Shown here: positions 1-11,444 of the stretch, piece by piece
How positions within the stretch are numbered: the first letter of the stretch is position 1
Layout: each line of letters opens with the position of its first letter
Source: Antilocapra americana
Taxonomy: Eukaryota; Chordata; Mammalia; Artiodactyla; Antilocapridae
DNA length: 64,000 bases
Assembly: GCA_007570785.1 (NCBI GenBank)
Contig: ML662442.1
Coordinates: 59,197,468 to 59,261,467, forward strand
Reading direction: 5' to 3'
Notes under the pieces: generated by a model
Seen by the model: only the letters and a program-made list of their open reading frames with translations
The model's database searches: none
Told to the model about the DNA's origin: nothing
Position numbers and translations under genes: made by a program

Positions 1-212
1 TAGTCATAGTGTGTGGCTGTCTCATTGTGTTGGCTTCTCTGGTTGTGGAGCATGGACTGTAGAGTGAGCAGGCTTCAGTAGTCTCAACATGAGGGCTCAG
101 TAGTTGTGGCTCATGGGCTCAGGTGCTCCGCTACATGTGGGATCTTTCCAGACCAGGGATCAAACTTGTGTCTCCTGCATTGGCAGGTGAATTCTGTACC
201 ATCAGGGAAGCC
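1..212 (-). repeat. CHR-type tRNA-Glu SINE, cut by window edge
   Basis: Read on the minus strand, the end near 212 starts with the SINE head (cttccctgatggtacagaa) followed by the B-box-like gatccctgg and the repeated 'cacaactactgagccc' body typical of CHR SINEs. The 3' tail lies outside the window. Confidence 0.85.
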
Positions 213-864
213 CCTGCTCATATTTTATATATATTAACTTAAAAATTGTATGGAATGTGAGTTTGGCCAGATTCTACAATGAATTTGGGTGTGTGTGAAC
301 TGAAATACAGGAAATTTGTCTCTGGTTAAAAATCAAACCATAGCATTTGGTAGGGACATCTGGGAATATTTGTATAAACTTTTGACCCCTAAAATTACAG
401 TTCCTTTACATTGCTAAAATCGGTGTTTTGTATAAAGGTTAATGTATATGACAGTCATCTGGTATCTTCACCAAAGAAGGGCATTCCACACTCATTTTAA
501 GTAAAGCAAAATGACTTGTTATCTGAAAGTCAGAGCATAACTGTTTGTGGTGACATGATCGACTGATCAGCATCAGATCAGAGGGCTTCCATCTCATTTG
601 TTTTTTAAATATCATAGGAAATTGTGAATATAAGTAGCTCAAAAAATGTAAATAGCCACTGTTTTTCTGAATTACATTTACTTTAAAATTTTTAAGCACC
701 TACTGTGCATTCCTTCTGTTTTTTCTTTGAACTTACACAGCAGTCTCAGTAACTGTCTCACTGATTAGCAGATTTTGAAGCATAATTATGTTATTTTGGA
801 TTCCATGAGAGAATGTAATGGTAATGTACCAGAATACATGTATTCACATATTACATACTCAATT
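213..864. other. Unassigned intergenic sequence
   Basis: A/T-rich sequence with no recognisable repeat family and no supportable gene. The 86-codon minus frame at 439-699 has no recognisable domain. Confidence 0.5.
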
Positions 865-1770
865 ATTATTTAGCATGTACTATGTGCCAGGCTCTGTTCT
901 TAGCCAAACTGAGAACAAAACAGATAAAAATTCCTGGCCTTGTTGAACTTACATGTAGTAGAGGAGACTATAAAAATCAATAAACACAAAACTTAGTGTG
1001 TTAGGAGGCAATATGTGTTTTAGAAAACAATTACGGAGAGAGAGAGATGAGTGTGGAGTGTTGGGCAAGGGTTGCAATTCTAAATAGACTGGCCTGGAAA
1101 TGCAAATGAAAACCACAATGGGATATCACCTCACACCTGTCAGAATGGCTATCATCCAAAAGAACACAAATACTACTATATTTAAAATAGATAACAACAA
1201 GGATCTACTGTGTAGCCAAGGGAACTCTGCTCCATATTCTGTAATAAATTAAATGGGAAAAGAATTTGAAAGAGGATATATGTATATGTATAACTGAATC
1301 ACTTTGCTGTACACCTGAAACTAACACAACATTGTAAACCAACTGTAGTCCAATATAAAATAAAAATGTAAAAAATAAATACATTTTAAAATTAAAACAG
1401 GAAAAATTTTTTTAAACTTCATAAAATATAGTTGAATATAGTTGAAATTTTGAGTTATACAGTAAGTCTAACAAATCTTTTTTTCCAGAAATAAATTATT
1501 TGTTAATATTAACACTTGTTTTATTTTTAGCAAAGTATAATTTCTAGTTTTAAATACTGAAAATCTTAGATTATGAACTAGGAATAATTTATGAAAATCA
1601 ATTTTTTTCTCTCCCTGTTTTAGAATTTCATTTAAAACTTTTTTAATTTAATAAATAAATAAGCTGACCTGGAAAAATCACACTAGGAAGGTGACATTTT
1701 GGTCAGGACCTGTAGAAGGTGAGGGAACAAGCCAGGAAGAAAATGTGGGGATACCAAACCATGCCAGGAG
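865..1770 (-). repeat. Old L2 fragment, interrupted by L1
   Basis: The antisense L2 3' end is recognisable near 872-960 (tactatgtgccaggctctgt, then a 'cctggccttgttgaactta' block). The same element resumes near 1665-1760 (aaggtgacattttggtcagg, then a 'gtgagggaacaagcc' block). The gap is filled by an L1 3' end, so the L2 predates it. Confidence 0.65.
1091..1400 (+). repeat. L1 3' end with internal deletion
   Basis: It starts with the ORF2/3'UTR text 'aatgcaaatgaaaaccacaa', jumps near 1180 to the terminal 'gatctactgtgtagc' segment, and ends with 'acacaacattgtaaacc' and an A/T-rich tail. 'cctggaaat' near 1092 and 'cctggaaaaat' near 1668 may be the duplicated target. Confidence 0.8.
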
Positions 1771-2650
1771 GGGCACAGCCTTGACCAGCCCTAGTCATAA
1801 AGCAGTTTCATTTACAAGCAGAGTAACAATATAATTTAAGCCCAAAGCAGGATGTATGTATTAGGCAGCCTGTGACACAAGTTTCAGCAGCAATAAAACT
1901 ATAGGTATCTAAAATGTAAATGCTCTCTTCTATGCTTCTTGTTATTTAAAAAAAGTCTACTACCCTAAAGTCATAAAAACAATGTCTTTTCATGAATTAT
2001 GACAGCATGATATACATTCCGTACATGAAACTTCTGCTGTAATTTCTGCTCAATCCAAAGTGCTGCTTTAGAGGTAACAACAAGCTATCTAACAAGCATT
2101 AACATGGAGAAATTCAGGAGCTCAAGGTATTTGTCCATTTTCCTCCAAGTCAGGTTTTTAAAGAAATGAGTACCTACATTTTTGTCAAGGTCAGATTCAT
2201 TTAGGGAAAACATGAACAATCCTTTAACCTCATTCCCTGGAGTTCTCTCTGCCTGGGAAGTTATCTGCCCAGGGTACTACTCCCTTGCATAGGTACATGT
2301 TTACCACAGCACAGCTGTTAAAGCCACAACTTTAGAAGAATGGATAAAACATATGACAAACTCTTTAAAAATATAATAAGTTCTTGTCGAGAGAGCAGAG
2401 ACCGGCCAGATCTTTGAGAAACACTTCTGTAGGTGTGTGAAGGCAGCTCAACCATTGATTTGAATAACTTCAGATAAATTGCTTTTTCTGCATCTATTCC
2501 CCCATTTTTAAAATGTGGAAATAATATGTTTTACCCATTACACAATATTAATGTTAGGTAGCCTATGTTAAAAGGCTTTGACTAATATAAAATATATACA
2601 TTGTCAACATAATTTATAATTTGTTGATGAGCTACTACAATTAAAACAAT
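1771..2650. other. Unassigned intergenic sequence
   Basis: No gene or family could be assigned. Composition is A/T-rich and no frame shows a domain. Confidence 0.45.
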
Positions 2651-2654
2651 ATGT

Positions 2655-2870
2655 GTTCGTGTGTGTGTGTGTTAGTCGCTCAGCCATGTCTGACACTTTT
2701 CAACCCCATGGACTATAGCCCACCAGACTCGTCTATCCATGGAATTCTCCAGGCAAGAACACTGAAGTGGGTTGCCATTCCTTCTCCAGGGGCTCTTCCC
2801 TACCCAGGGATCAACTGCAGGTCTCCTGCATTGCAGGCAGATTCTTTACCATCTGAGCATCAGGGAAGTT
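2655..2870 (-). repeat. Bov-tA SINE
   Basis: Begins with a short GT run, then 'agtcgctcagccatgtctga' and the BovA body ('ccatggactatagcccacca'), and ends with the reverse complement of the tRNA-Glu head ('gcaggcagattctttaccat'). This orientation places the SINE on the minus strand. Confidence 0.9.
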
Positions 2871-3462
2871 TATTGGAGACAGAGAGCCAGGATACAAAAA
2901 CAAAAGCAAAACCAGCTTAATATCACCCCTACTCATGGAATAAGATTAGAATTGTATGAATAACATGTGCTTTATAGAAATGCATGCAAATACTCACATT
3001 GTTTTAAATAAAGCCAAGCACTTAGTAAAGATTACAACTGGAATAAATTACTAAATAGTACTGAGGTTTTGAAGAGTATCTAATGATAATGTAAGTTTTC
3101 CAGGAATAGTGACTGAAAGGATTGAGAGTTTTATGATAGAAAGGTGAGTTAGTACATAATGAGAGAAAAAGAATACACAGGGAAAAAAATAAGAAAAATT
3201 ACTTTACAGGATCACTAGAGATATAATCAAAACAAAATTTGAAATAATGAGGATTTTGTCACTTAAAAGGGAGAAATTCAGTCTTGTGCACATTTAATTT
3301 AGCTTGACAAAGTGACCACAGGACTGTAATCCAGGTCCCGGGCAGTGATAGATCATTGAATTGGAAGAGCAAGATCAGATCTAGGTTGTAAAAGTGTTAA
3401 CCTAATAAAAATTTCTCCTGGTGTACCTGGGTAAAATGAAGTGAGATTAAAATAATTGTTTT
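2871..3462. other. Unassigned intergenic sequence
   Basis: A/T-rich, no repeat recognised, no supportable gene. Confidence 0.45.
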
Positions 3463-3772
3463 AGGCCTGTCCTGATGGTCCAGTGGTTAAGAATTCACTT
3501 GCCAGTCCAGGGACATGGGTTCGATCCCTGGTCCCGGAAGATTCCACATGCTGTAGCATAACTAAGCCTAGGCACCACAACTCCTGAGCCCCCACGCTGC
3601 AACTCCTGAGGCCCAGAGTGCCCGTAGCCCATGCTCTGAACCAAGAGGAGCCACGGCAACAAGGAGCCTGTATACTGCCACAGAGAGTAGCCCCCACTCA
3701 CCACAGCTAGAGAAGGCCCATGCGCAGCATGAAAGACCCAGCACAACCAAGAATAAATAAAGTAGAAAAAAG
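3463..3772 (+). repeat. Full-length CHR SINE
   Basis: The head 'cctgatggtccagtggttaa', the B-box 'ggttcgatccctgg', the tandem 'caactcctgagccc' body and a terminal 'cagcacaaccaagaataaat' tail are all present. The minus-strand frames of 60-83 codons here are readings of this SINE. Confidence 0.92.
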
Positions 3773-4685
3773 AATTTTAAATAACTGTTTCAGCTGTAAC
3801 TGCCTAACAGTGAATAATAAGGTCAATCGGTAAAGCATTTACAGAGACATCCCTTTCATTCCATCCATTTTATAAACACCAAGCCTCTGTTCATCTCCTA
3901 GTGCTGGAAGAATTTGGTTACTCACAGCTCCCCATTGTCCCTTCCGCCCATTGTCCACCATTCCTTCTGGACTCCATCCCATCTGTCTGTGCTCTTGCCT
4001 TCCAGATGTCTGTTTTAGCTTTGAGCCCATAATTTTTTTTGGAATATACATATTATCTCTTACTTGTCAAAATCAGTTGCCAACTGTAAAAGAAAAATTG
4101 TCCCAAACCTGGTCTTGGACAGCACTTTTTACTTGGTAATGGCCAGCCTCTCTCTGGGAAGAAGTGAACACATGATAAAATGCTTAAGTAATTTTTAGAT
4201 AAACTTTAATAAAATAAGATTTGTTCTAGGAAAGTCAGATTGGGTAACAGCTGATATGCATCAAGCCAGGAAGTTGTAGGTGATGAACACAGTTTCTATA
4301 GTGACATAAAGCAGACACCAGACTACATTGGGTTGAGGAATAAAGAAGTAAAGAACTGTAAATGTAGGTGACTGTTTCAAGAAACTTGGCTGGGAAATGG
4401 AAAAATGAGGTGGCAGCTTGTTTTGAAGAACAATAGACATGATTATGTTTATTGTGTTGAAGGAAAGGAGGAAAAGAAAACTAGGAAAGGAAATTAGATG
4501 TTGAATTTTTGTTCCTGAATAAAAACTTTTGCCTCTTATAACAAATAAGATAATGTGTTCTGATTTGGTTTCATTTACTTAGAATAGGTAAGCACTAGGA
4601 ATTTAGAGCCAGAGAAAAGCTTATTTTTAGTACCTAGTATATTAGAGAGGCAGTGTCATATAGGGTAGGGCCTCCTCAATTTTTC
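3773..4685. other. Unassigned intergenic sequence
   Basis: Two short overlapping frames near 3839-4139 (62 and 70 codons, opposite strands) have no recognisable domain and are most simply chance. Confidence 0.45.
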
Positions 4686-4882
4686 TGCACAGTAAGCTCA
4701 GCTGGTAAAGAATCCAACTGCAATGCAAGAGACCTGGACTCGATCCCTGGGTTGGGAAGATCCCCTGGAAAAAGGAATGCCTACCCACTCCAGGACTCTG
4801 GCCTGGAGAATTCCATGGACTCTTCAGTCCATGGGGTCGCAAAGAGTAGGACACGACTGAGCGACTTTCACTTTCAATTTCA
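4686..4882 (+). repeat. Bov-tA SINE
   Basis: tRNA-Glu-derived head ('agctggtaaagaatccaact'), 'ctcgatccctgggttggga', and the BovA tail ending 'acacgactgagcgactttca'. The 115- and 120-codon frames around it are SINE readings. Confidence 0.92.
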
Positions 4883-5021
4883 AACTCACATAAGGATCTT
4901 ATTAAACATAAGGATTCCTGGGCTCTATACCAGACCCATTGAACCAGAATATCTAAAAAGAAAGGCCTGGAAATCTGTGACTTTAACAAGTATCTTATGA
5001 GCAAGCAAGGTTGAAGGAAAA

Positions 5022-5180
5022 AACGGTATAATAGTGTAAAGCACAGGCTTGGGAATCAGAATATGCCTGGGTTCAAACCCTTCTTCATCGTGATAAGGGT
5101 TTACATCCCTCAGTGGTTGTGGTATGGCCAAAATGAAATAATACATGTAAAGTGCCTGGTATACACAAATGTTCAACCTA
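5022..5180 (+). repeat. MIR SINE
   Basis: MIR core text is visible: 'gcctgggttcaaaccc' at about 5067 and 'atacatgtaaagtgcctggt' at its 3' end, with the decay expected of an old element. Confidence 0.75.
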
Positions 5181-6479
5181 TATTTGATACCTATTTTTAA
5201 AAATAAAACTTGTTTTAGAAAAGTTACTCCCCAAACCCAAATGACTGCCAGTGAAAACTCTAATGACCTCTAATGAACCAGATTCTGTTTAAAATAAGCT
5301 GGTCTGAGGATTACATATCCAGTCTCTTTTCCTATCAAATAGTCCTAATGAGGGTGAATCTTTGAATTAACCTACAAAGGGCACTATTCCCTTGCATCAA
5401 GATTATAATGAAACTTCAACATTGCTCCTAACTAAAATTTTTAATGAGATTTTTCTATCACAACCCTTCAAGTTTGGTAAATTTTCCCAAACCCTGGACT
5501 GTGTTTACTTCCTGGCACTAATGTTTTCACTTTAGCACCATTCCATATATTCTGATATTGCCATAAAATGGTCTCCCACAGCTAACCCACCTGGAAAGAT
5601 GGAACTGTACAGACTTTTATTAGAGAAGAGTAGTGAATTTGAGGAGGGCCATATTGTCCTTTCAAGGATAGGAATTCAAGACCAGGGACTTTGACTTATA
5701 GGTATATTATAGCAAAGCAATAGACATAAAGCATTCAGTAATCCTGATGCAAGAAATTGGTACAAAGCAGAGATAGAATTGTAGGTAGGATCTTTCTAAA
5801 AAGCTAGAATATCATATCAAACATCAGGGATTGGGTGAAGCCCTAAACAGAGAAGAGAGCATCGGATACAAAAGTTGGAATTAAAGATCAGAGCTGAGTA
5901 AGTGGAGTTGATTGGATATCTCTGGCCTGAAACCAGCTTGTTGAATTTAAAGGAGACTCACTCCAGGGAGTAATGATGGGCCTGATAAATAAGTTTAAAG
6001 CTTGAGGATGTTTTTGAATATCAGTAATAGACATGGATTTTGGCTTTGATTTTCCTGCTTCTCCTTTTGTTTATTTGTATAGTTGAAATATCTGTGATCC
6101 TTTATTTTCACTTAGTAAAGAGAGATTGATTTGGCCACTTTATTAGACTCTGCTTCACTTTGAACAGCTTTGATCTAATTGGCTCAGCTTTTGGGTAAAG
6201 TTGTTAAAGAGATGGGATGAGGCATATGGCAGCAGCAATCAGGGACCAAGATGGCAGCGTGGCTGAGGAGACAAACTAGATAAGCAGAAGGAGAGTAGAT
6301 GTGAAGCACCTTGGGAAAGGAGATGGAAACAAAGGCCTAAAAGAGTAGGTTACTCCAGTGCAACCACCCTAGAATGCAGAGGGGGAAGCTAGTCAGTTAG
6401 GGGAGAGAGATGGTGGGTCAGTGAGATGCAGTATAAGACAGATCCAGTAAGCAGGAAACACTGGAATCACTCTGAGACA
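5181..6479. other. Unassigned intergenic sequence
   Basis: About 1.3 kb with no gene or repeat I can name. It may hold decayed old repeats below visual recognition. Confidence 0.4.
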
Positions 6480-6620
6480 TCCACAGGACTTACTTTCTCT
6501 TACTTCCTTCAGACCCTGATCAAACATGTCCTTCACAGCAAAGCCCTCTCTGGTCATCTTATCTAAACTGCCAGCACCTTCACAAATACACACACAAACA
6601 TATACACTCTATCTCCTTCT
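6480..6620 (+). repeat. L2 fragment
   Basis: 'cttccttcagaccctgatca' followed by 'aaagccctctctggtcatct' and 'atctaaactgccagcacctt' follows the L2 3' region, which normally reads as Ser/Pro-rich coding text. Confidence 0.6.
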
Positions 6621-6684
6621 CTAGCTATCTTGTTTTTTGGGGGTTTATTGGGTATTTTTATTTTTGGGCATTAGTACAGATATA

Positions 6685-7110
6685 TATTTACTTCTTAATG
6701 TTTCAATTCACTAAGAAGATAAAACAGTTCTATATTTGCATGCATCTAATAACATGGCCTCAATTGTATATAGCAAAATTCACAGAACTATAAATAGAAA
6801 TGGATAATTCAACAATTATTAATAGAACAAGCAGCCAAAAATTCACTAAGCACAAGGTTTTTTACAATACATTAAAAACTTCATCTAATGGCTTCATGTA
6901 GATGATGCAGAGCATGTTCTTCTCCAGTCCTCATTCAGGTCAAACATACACTGGGCCACAAGTAAATCTCAACAAACTTCAAAGGACAGCAATTACATAG
7001 AATATGTTTCCTTACCACAATGGGATAGCAAAAATATGTCTAAGAAGTTCCTACATGTATAGAAATTAGGAATACACTTCTAAATAACCTATGGGGTCTA
7101 TTATAATTAT
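6685..7110 (+). repeat. Old L1 ORF2 fragment
   Basis: 'cttcatctaatggcttcatg', 'gggccacaagtaaatctcaa' and 'acacttctaaataacctatg' match the part of L1 ORF2 between endonuclease and reverse transcriptase. Several indels mean no reading frame survives. Confidence 0.65.
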
Positions 7111-7367
7111 GCTTTCTGTTCTTTCTTGTTTAGCACACCAGAGATCTAAATTAACACTCAACAAATACTTCTTACAATAAATATTGATGAGATTGGTAGC
7201 AAATCATGAGGATAACTTGATAAAAATAATTAGAAGTACCAAAACACTCTGTTGTGGGGAGGTGGGAGGGAAAGAAAGTACTGAGAAAATAATTTAATAA
7301 AGAGCATCATGAATCTTAGAATTGAAATGATTCTTGGAAAAACAGTCTAGTTTGGAAACTATCCTTG

Positions 7368-7735
7368 TTATGGACTGACTGTGCCCTCAAAATCAAGAAT
7401 TCATAGTTTAAAGTTCTAACCTCCAGTGTGATAGTGTAAGGAGTTGGGGCCTTCAAGAGATACTTAGGTTTAAAGGTTATGAAGATAGAGTGCATATGAT
7501 GGAATTAGTGTCCCTAAAAGAAAGGAATTAGTGTCCATAACAGTGTCCTCTCTCTATAAAGTGAGGACATGTAGAGAAGCAAGGCAGGAAGAGAGCCCTC
7601 AGCAGGAAGTGAATCTGCTGGCCCCTTGATCTTGAACTTCCCAGACTGCAGAACTGTGTGAAATACATATCTTTTGTTTAAGCCATCCAGGCTGTGATAT
7701 TTTGTTCTAGCAGTCCAAGCTAAGACCATCCTAAT
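7368..7735 (+). repeat. MaLR-type solo LTR (MLT1-like)
   Basis: Starts 'ttatggactgactgtgccct' and carries the usual 3' part: 'gccccttgatcttgaacttc', 'ctgcagaactgtgtgaaata' and 'agccatccaggctgtgatat'. The family is ERVL-MaLR by text recognition; the exact subfamily was not determined. Confidence 0.7.
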
Positions 7736-7739
7736 GAAC

Positions 7740-7905
7740 TTTAATAAAATATTGGTTAAATAAGTTATGGTATAGGCATTTGAATAAATACTATGCAATT
7801 GTTGAAGAATAAGGAAGCTAAATTATATTATAGAAAGATCTCAAAATACATCATACTAAAAGAAAAAACTCAATGTGAAAACAGTATAGATAGATACTGG
7901 ATAGA
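7740..7905 (+). repeat. L1ME-like 3' fragment
   Basis: 'atactatgcaattgttgaag' and 'gaaagatctcaaaatacatc' match the late ORF2/3'UTR portion of old mammalian L1ME elements. Confidence 0.6.
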
Positions 7906-8305
7906 TAGAAACAATATATAGATGGAAACAGTATAGATGGATAAAAAGGGAGTAAAACCAAAAGTGTGTCTTTTTATATGTTAATATAAACATGAAGAAA
8001 CGTTTGAGGATATGTAAAAGGGAGGAAAATAGGGTAGGAACTAGAGAGACGGTGGACAAGCATGGAAGAAACACTTGTACTTCCCAATATTTTTATTTTT
8101 GAACTACAGTAAGTCCCTCTACAAACAAACGAGTGTGTGTTCCGAAAGCACGTTCATTAAGTCCAATTTGTTCCTAAGACCAACAAACTTAGCCTAGGTA
8201 CCCAACTAACACAATTGGCTATATAGTATTGAACTGTAATTGGTTTATAATAATTTTTCACAAGACACAAATAATACATAAAAAACAAAAACAAAATGTA
8301 AGGAA

Positions 8306-8565
8306 GGACCTCCCTGGTGATCCAGTGGTTAAGAATCTGCCTGCCAATGCAGGAGGCACAGGGTAGATCCCTGGTCCAGGAAGATTCCACAGGCCGTGAA
8401 GCAACTAAGCCCCTGCACCACAGCTACTGAGCCTACGCTCTAGAGCCTGTTCTCTGCAACAAAGGAAGCCACCACAAGGAGAAGCCTTTGTATCACGACT
8501 CACCACAACTAGAGAAAGCCCTGCACAGCAACGAAGACACAGCACAACTAGAAGTAAACATAAAT
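8306..8565 (+). repeat. CHR SINE inside the DNA transposon
   Basis: Head 'cctccctggtgatccagtgg', B-box region 'tagatccctggtccaggaag' and tail 'cagcacaactagaagtaaac'. It was inserted into the TA-flanked element and is in turn followed directly by Bov-tA copies. Confidence 0.9.
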
Positions 8566-8767
8566 TGTGCTCTGTTGCTTAGTCACGTCCAACTCTTTGT
8601 GACCCTATGGACTGTAGCCCACCAGACTCCCCTGTCCAAGGGATTTCCCAGGCAAGAATAATGGAGCAAGTTTCCATTTCCTACTCCAGGGGATCTTCCC
8701 AACCCAGGGATCAAATCTCCGTCTCTTGCGTCTCCTGCATTGCAGGAAGATTCTTTACCACTAGATA
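8566..8767 (-). repeat. Bov-tA SINE, first arm of an inverted pair
   Basis: BovA text on the left ('agtcacgtccaactctttgt') and the reverse-complemented tRNA head on the right ('gcaggaagattctttaccac'). Confidence 0.9.
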
Positions 8768-8958
8768 ACAGCTCAGATGGAGAATCCGCCTGCAATGTGG
8801 GAGACCTGGGTTCAAGCCCAGGGTTGGAAAGACCCCCTGGAGGAGAGCATGGCAACCCACTCCAGTATTCTTGCCTGAAGAATCCCCATGAACAGAGGAG
8901 CCTGGTGGGCTTTAATCATAGGGTCACAAAGAGTCAGACACAACTGAGCGATTAAGCA
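8768..8958 (+). repeat. Bov-tA SINE, second arm of an inverted pair
   Basis: It begins 'acagctcagatggagaatcc' immediately after the minus-strand copy and ends 'cacaactgagcgattaagca'. The two copies are head to head with almost no spacer, giving two complementary arms of about 190 bases. Confidence 0.9.
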
Positions 8959-9849
8959 CATGCAAATAAATATTTTAAAAAGTAAGGAAAACATTTTTAA
9001 TCTTACAGTACAGTACCTTGAAAAGTATGGTAGTTCAGTACAAGAGCTGGCATACTGAGGTACATTTGCATCTTTGAAAGTTTGCAACTTGAAGGTTTGT
9101 ATGCAGAGGACTTACTGTATGTGAAAAAAAAATGTCTTTTCAAAAGAATAATTTAAAAAATATGAATCCCTGAACTCTCTCTGGAATTCAAGACTGCTTG
9201 CCCAACATCTCCCCTGAAATGTCTAATAGGCTTCTCGAATATGACTTGTCCAAAACAGAACATTTGATTTCCAACCTCTCAAACCTCCTTCTCTCCCACT
9301 CTTTTCTAACTCAGTAAAGACCACCACCATCCACAGTCTTATTCAAGTTCCAAATCTGAGAGCTATCCTTAATTTCTCTTTCTCCTATTACAGTGAATTT
9401 GTGAACATGTCCCATCAATTTCTGCCACCATGGCAGAACCCTAATGTGCCCACTTCTTACTATTTCTACCATTATCATCCCAGTCCTAACCACTGTCATC
9501 TTCACCTGGACCTCTGCAATAGTCTCAGAGGTGTTAATTCAAATGACACCCACAGACGAGAACTGCTTGTTTCTAGTCCATGACAACATAGGAACTTCAT
9601 ACTAAAATGAAATACGACTACTTCGCTAAGCATTATATTAACATTTAGTTCAACTAACACTTTTTTCATAGCAAAACTCTTGATGAAAGAGGGGACACAT
9701 TGGTTTGTACTCTGGAGGAAGCTCTGTATTTCTTTGCAGAGCAGCCCTCCAAGTGGTACTGCTGCTGATGTCACTCTTTCCCATTTAATCATATACCCAT
9801 TCTATGTATAGTAGCCCAAAGTTGTTTTTAAAATATTTATCACAGCAAG

Positions 9850-9960
9850 ACTTCCCCAATGGTCTGGTGCCTAAGACTTCTCATTCCCATTGCAGGGGGC
9901 CTGGGTTCCATCCCTGGTCAGAGAACTAGATCCCACACACCACAACTAAAAAAAAAAAAA
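9850..9960 (+). repeat. Short CHR-type SINE
   Basis: 'acttccccaatggtctggtg', 'gggttccatccctggtcaga' and an A-run at 9948-9961. It is truncated relative to full CHR copies. Confidence 0.8.
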
Positions 9961-10030
9961 ACCAGAGTGCCACAACTAAGAACTGGAACAGCCAAATAAG
10001 TACATGAATATTTAAGCAAAAACAAAAAGC

Positions 10031-10350
10031 ACTGGACTTCCCTCGTGGCGCAGTGGATAAGAATTCACCTTGCAATGCAGGGGACACAGGCTCAGTCCTT
10101 GATCGGAGAAGTTGGCACATACCTCGAGGGGACCAAGCCTGTACGTCACAACAATTGAGCCCATGCTCTGGATCACATAACCTACAACTACTGAAGCCCC
10201 GCACACTGAAGCCTGTGTTCTGCAACAAGAGAAGCCAACGTAATGAGAAACCTGCACACTGCAACAAATAGTGACCCTTTCTCACCACAACTAAAGAAAG
10301 CCCTCTAGCAGCAACAAAGACTCAGCACAGCCAAAAATAAAATAAAAACG
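10031..10350 (+). repeat. CHR SINE
   Basis: 'ggacttccctcgtggcgcag', the diverged B-box 'tcagtccttgatcggagaag' and the 'cagcacagccaaaaataaaa' tail. The 120-codon minus frame at 9926-10288 is an antisense reading of it. Confidence 0.9.
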
Positions 10351-10714
10351 TTTATCAGATCATGTTGCCCCCAGCTTAAAACTCCCCAGAGCCTTCCCAT
10401 GGCAGCTAAAATCTAAGCCCCTTACCAAACTTTAAACAGATTTACATGACCTGGCCCATCCCTCCTTCATTACACACCAGCTGTTTTCCATCTCTGGGCC
10501 TTTGGTCCTTCTATCTGGAATTACCTGCTCCTATATCTTCTTGTGGCTGATAGAGTGTCATAATTTAGGTCTTAGCTCAGATTAATGGTGATATGGTGAA
10601 GGTTATAAGTGATCTTATCCACCCAGCTTTTTATTTATTTTTGTTTTTAGGAAATATAGAATGAAATATATGACTCTTCTTGAAATTGGACAGTACCTTA
10701 TGCTATAGATCATT

Positions 10715-11078
10715 GTGTGTTATGAGCCGAATTGTGTCTCCCAAAAATTCCTACAGTGAAGGTAACCCACAGTACCTTTGAATATTAATGTACTTGAGAT
10801 AGGATCTTTTAAGAGATAAAAAAAAGAGGGTGGGCTTTAATCCAATATGCCTGCTATCCTTGAAAGAAGAGGCGATTAAGACACAGATACATTGAGGGGG
10901 AAAATGTATGAAGACAACCAGCTAAAAGCCAAGGAGAGGCCTCAGAAGACACTGACCCTGCCAACACTTGATCTCAGATTTCTAGCCTCCAAAATCATAA
11001 GAAAATACATTTGTGTTGCTTAAGCCACCTAGTCTGTGGTACTTTGTTATGTTAACCATTGTAAGCTAATACATTGTA
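10715..11078 (+). repeat. MaLR-type solo LTR (MLT1-like)
   Basis: 5' 'gtgttatgagccgaattgtg', interior 'gaggcctcagaagacactga', 3' 'agccacctagtctgtggtac' and 'taagctaataca'. This complete LTR outline is one of the clearest MLT1-like copies here. Confidence 0.8.
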
Positions 11079-11244
11079 TATTAACACCTCCCTGCACCTG
11101 CTTTGTGTACCGCATCCTAATTTTTCTTTCCCTCTGATATTTTATTTGTTTTAGTTTTATTTTCTATCTGTGTTTACCTAACCACCTCAAATCCTATTTG
11201 GAATCTGTCAGTCCCTGAGGTGTGAGTCTAATGATCCTCTCTTA

Positions 11245-11423
11245 AAAAGTGGAAAGTGAAAGTTGAGCAGTCCATGGAATTCTATATAGTCCATGGAATT
11301 CTCTAGGCCAGAATACTGGAGTGGGTAGCCTTTCACTTCTCCACAGGATCTTCCAAACTCAGGGATTAAACCCACATTGAGGGCAGATTCTTTACCAGCT
11401 GAGCCACAAGGGAAACTTAAAAA
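11245..11423 (-). repeat. Bov-tA SINE with small internal duplication
   Basis: The BovA part carries 'gtccatggaattct' twice (about 11271 and 11290), followed by 'ggccagaatactggagtggg' and the tRNA head 'gcagattctttaccagctga'. Confidence 0.85.
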
Positions 11424-11444
11424 GTGGGATTAAGACTGATTTGC

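Larger units (their letters stand above)
8107..9117 (+). mobile_element. Tc1/mariner-like DNA transposon remnant
   Basis: Terminal inverted repeats are visible: cagtaagtccctct at 8107 and its near-complement agaggacttactg ending at 9117. Both ends are flanked by TA (8105-8106 and 9118-9119), the target duplication of Tc1/mariner-class elements. Inner flanks continue one element: 'gttagtc-like' text at about 8155-8300 and 'cttacagtacagtaccttga' at 9002. The middle has been replaced by three SINEs. I see no transposase codons, so this is a non-autonomous or internally deleted copy; the strand label is arbitrary. Confidence 0.75.
9165..10640 (+). repeat. L2 LINE, C-terminal and 3' region, split by two SINEs
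   Basis: L2 3' text runs in order: 'gcccaacatctcccctgaaa', 'aataggcttctcgaatatga', 'tccaaaacagaacatttgat', 'ccaccaccatccacagtctt', 'ctggacctctgcaatagtct'. After the SINEs it continues 'tcagatcatgttgcccccag', 'cccagagccttcccatggca' and 'gacctggcccatccctcctt'. Stops and indels are throughout. Confidence 0.8.
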
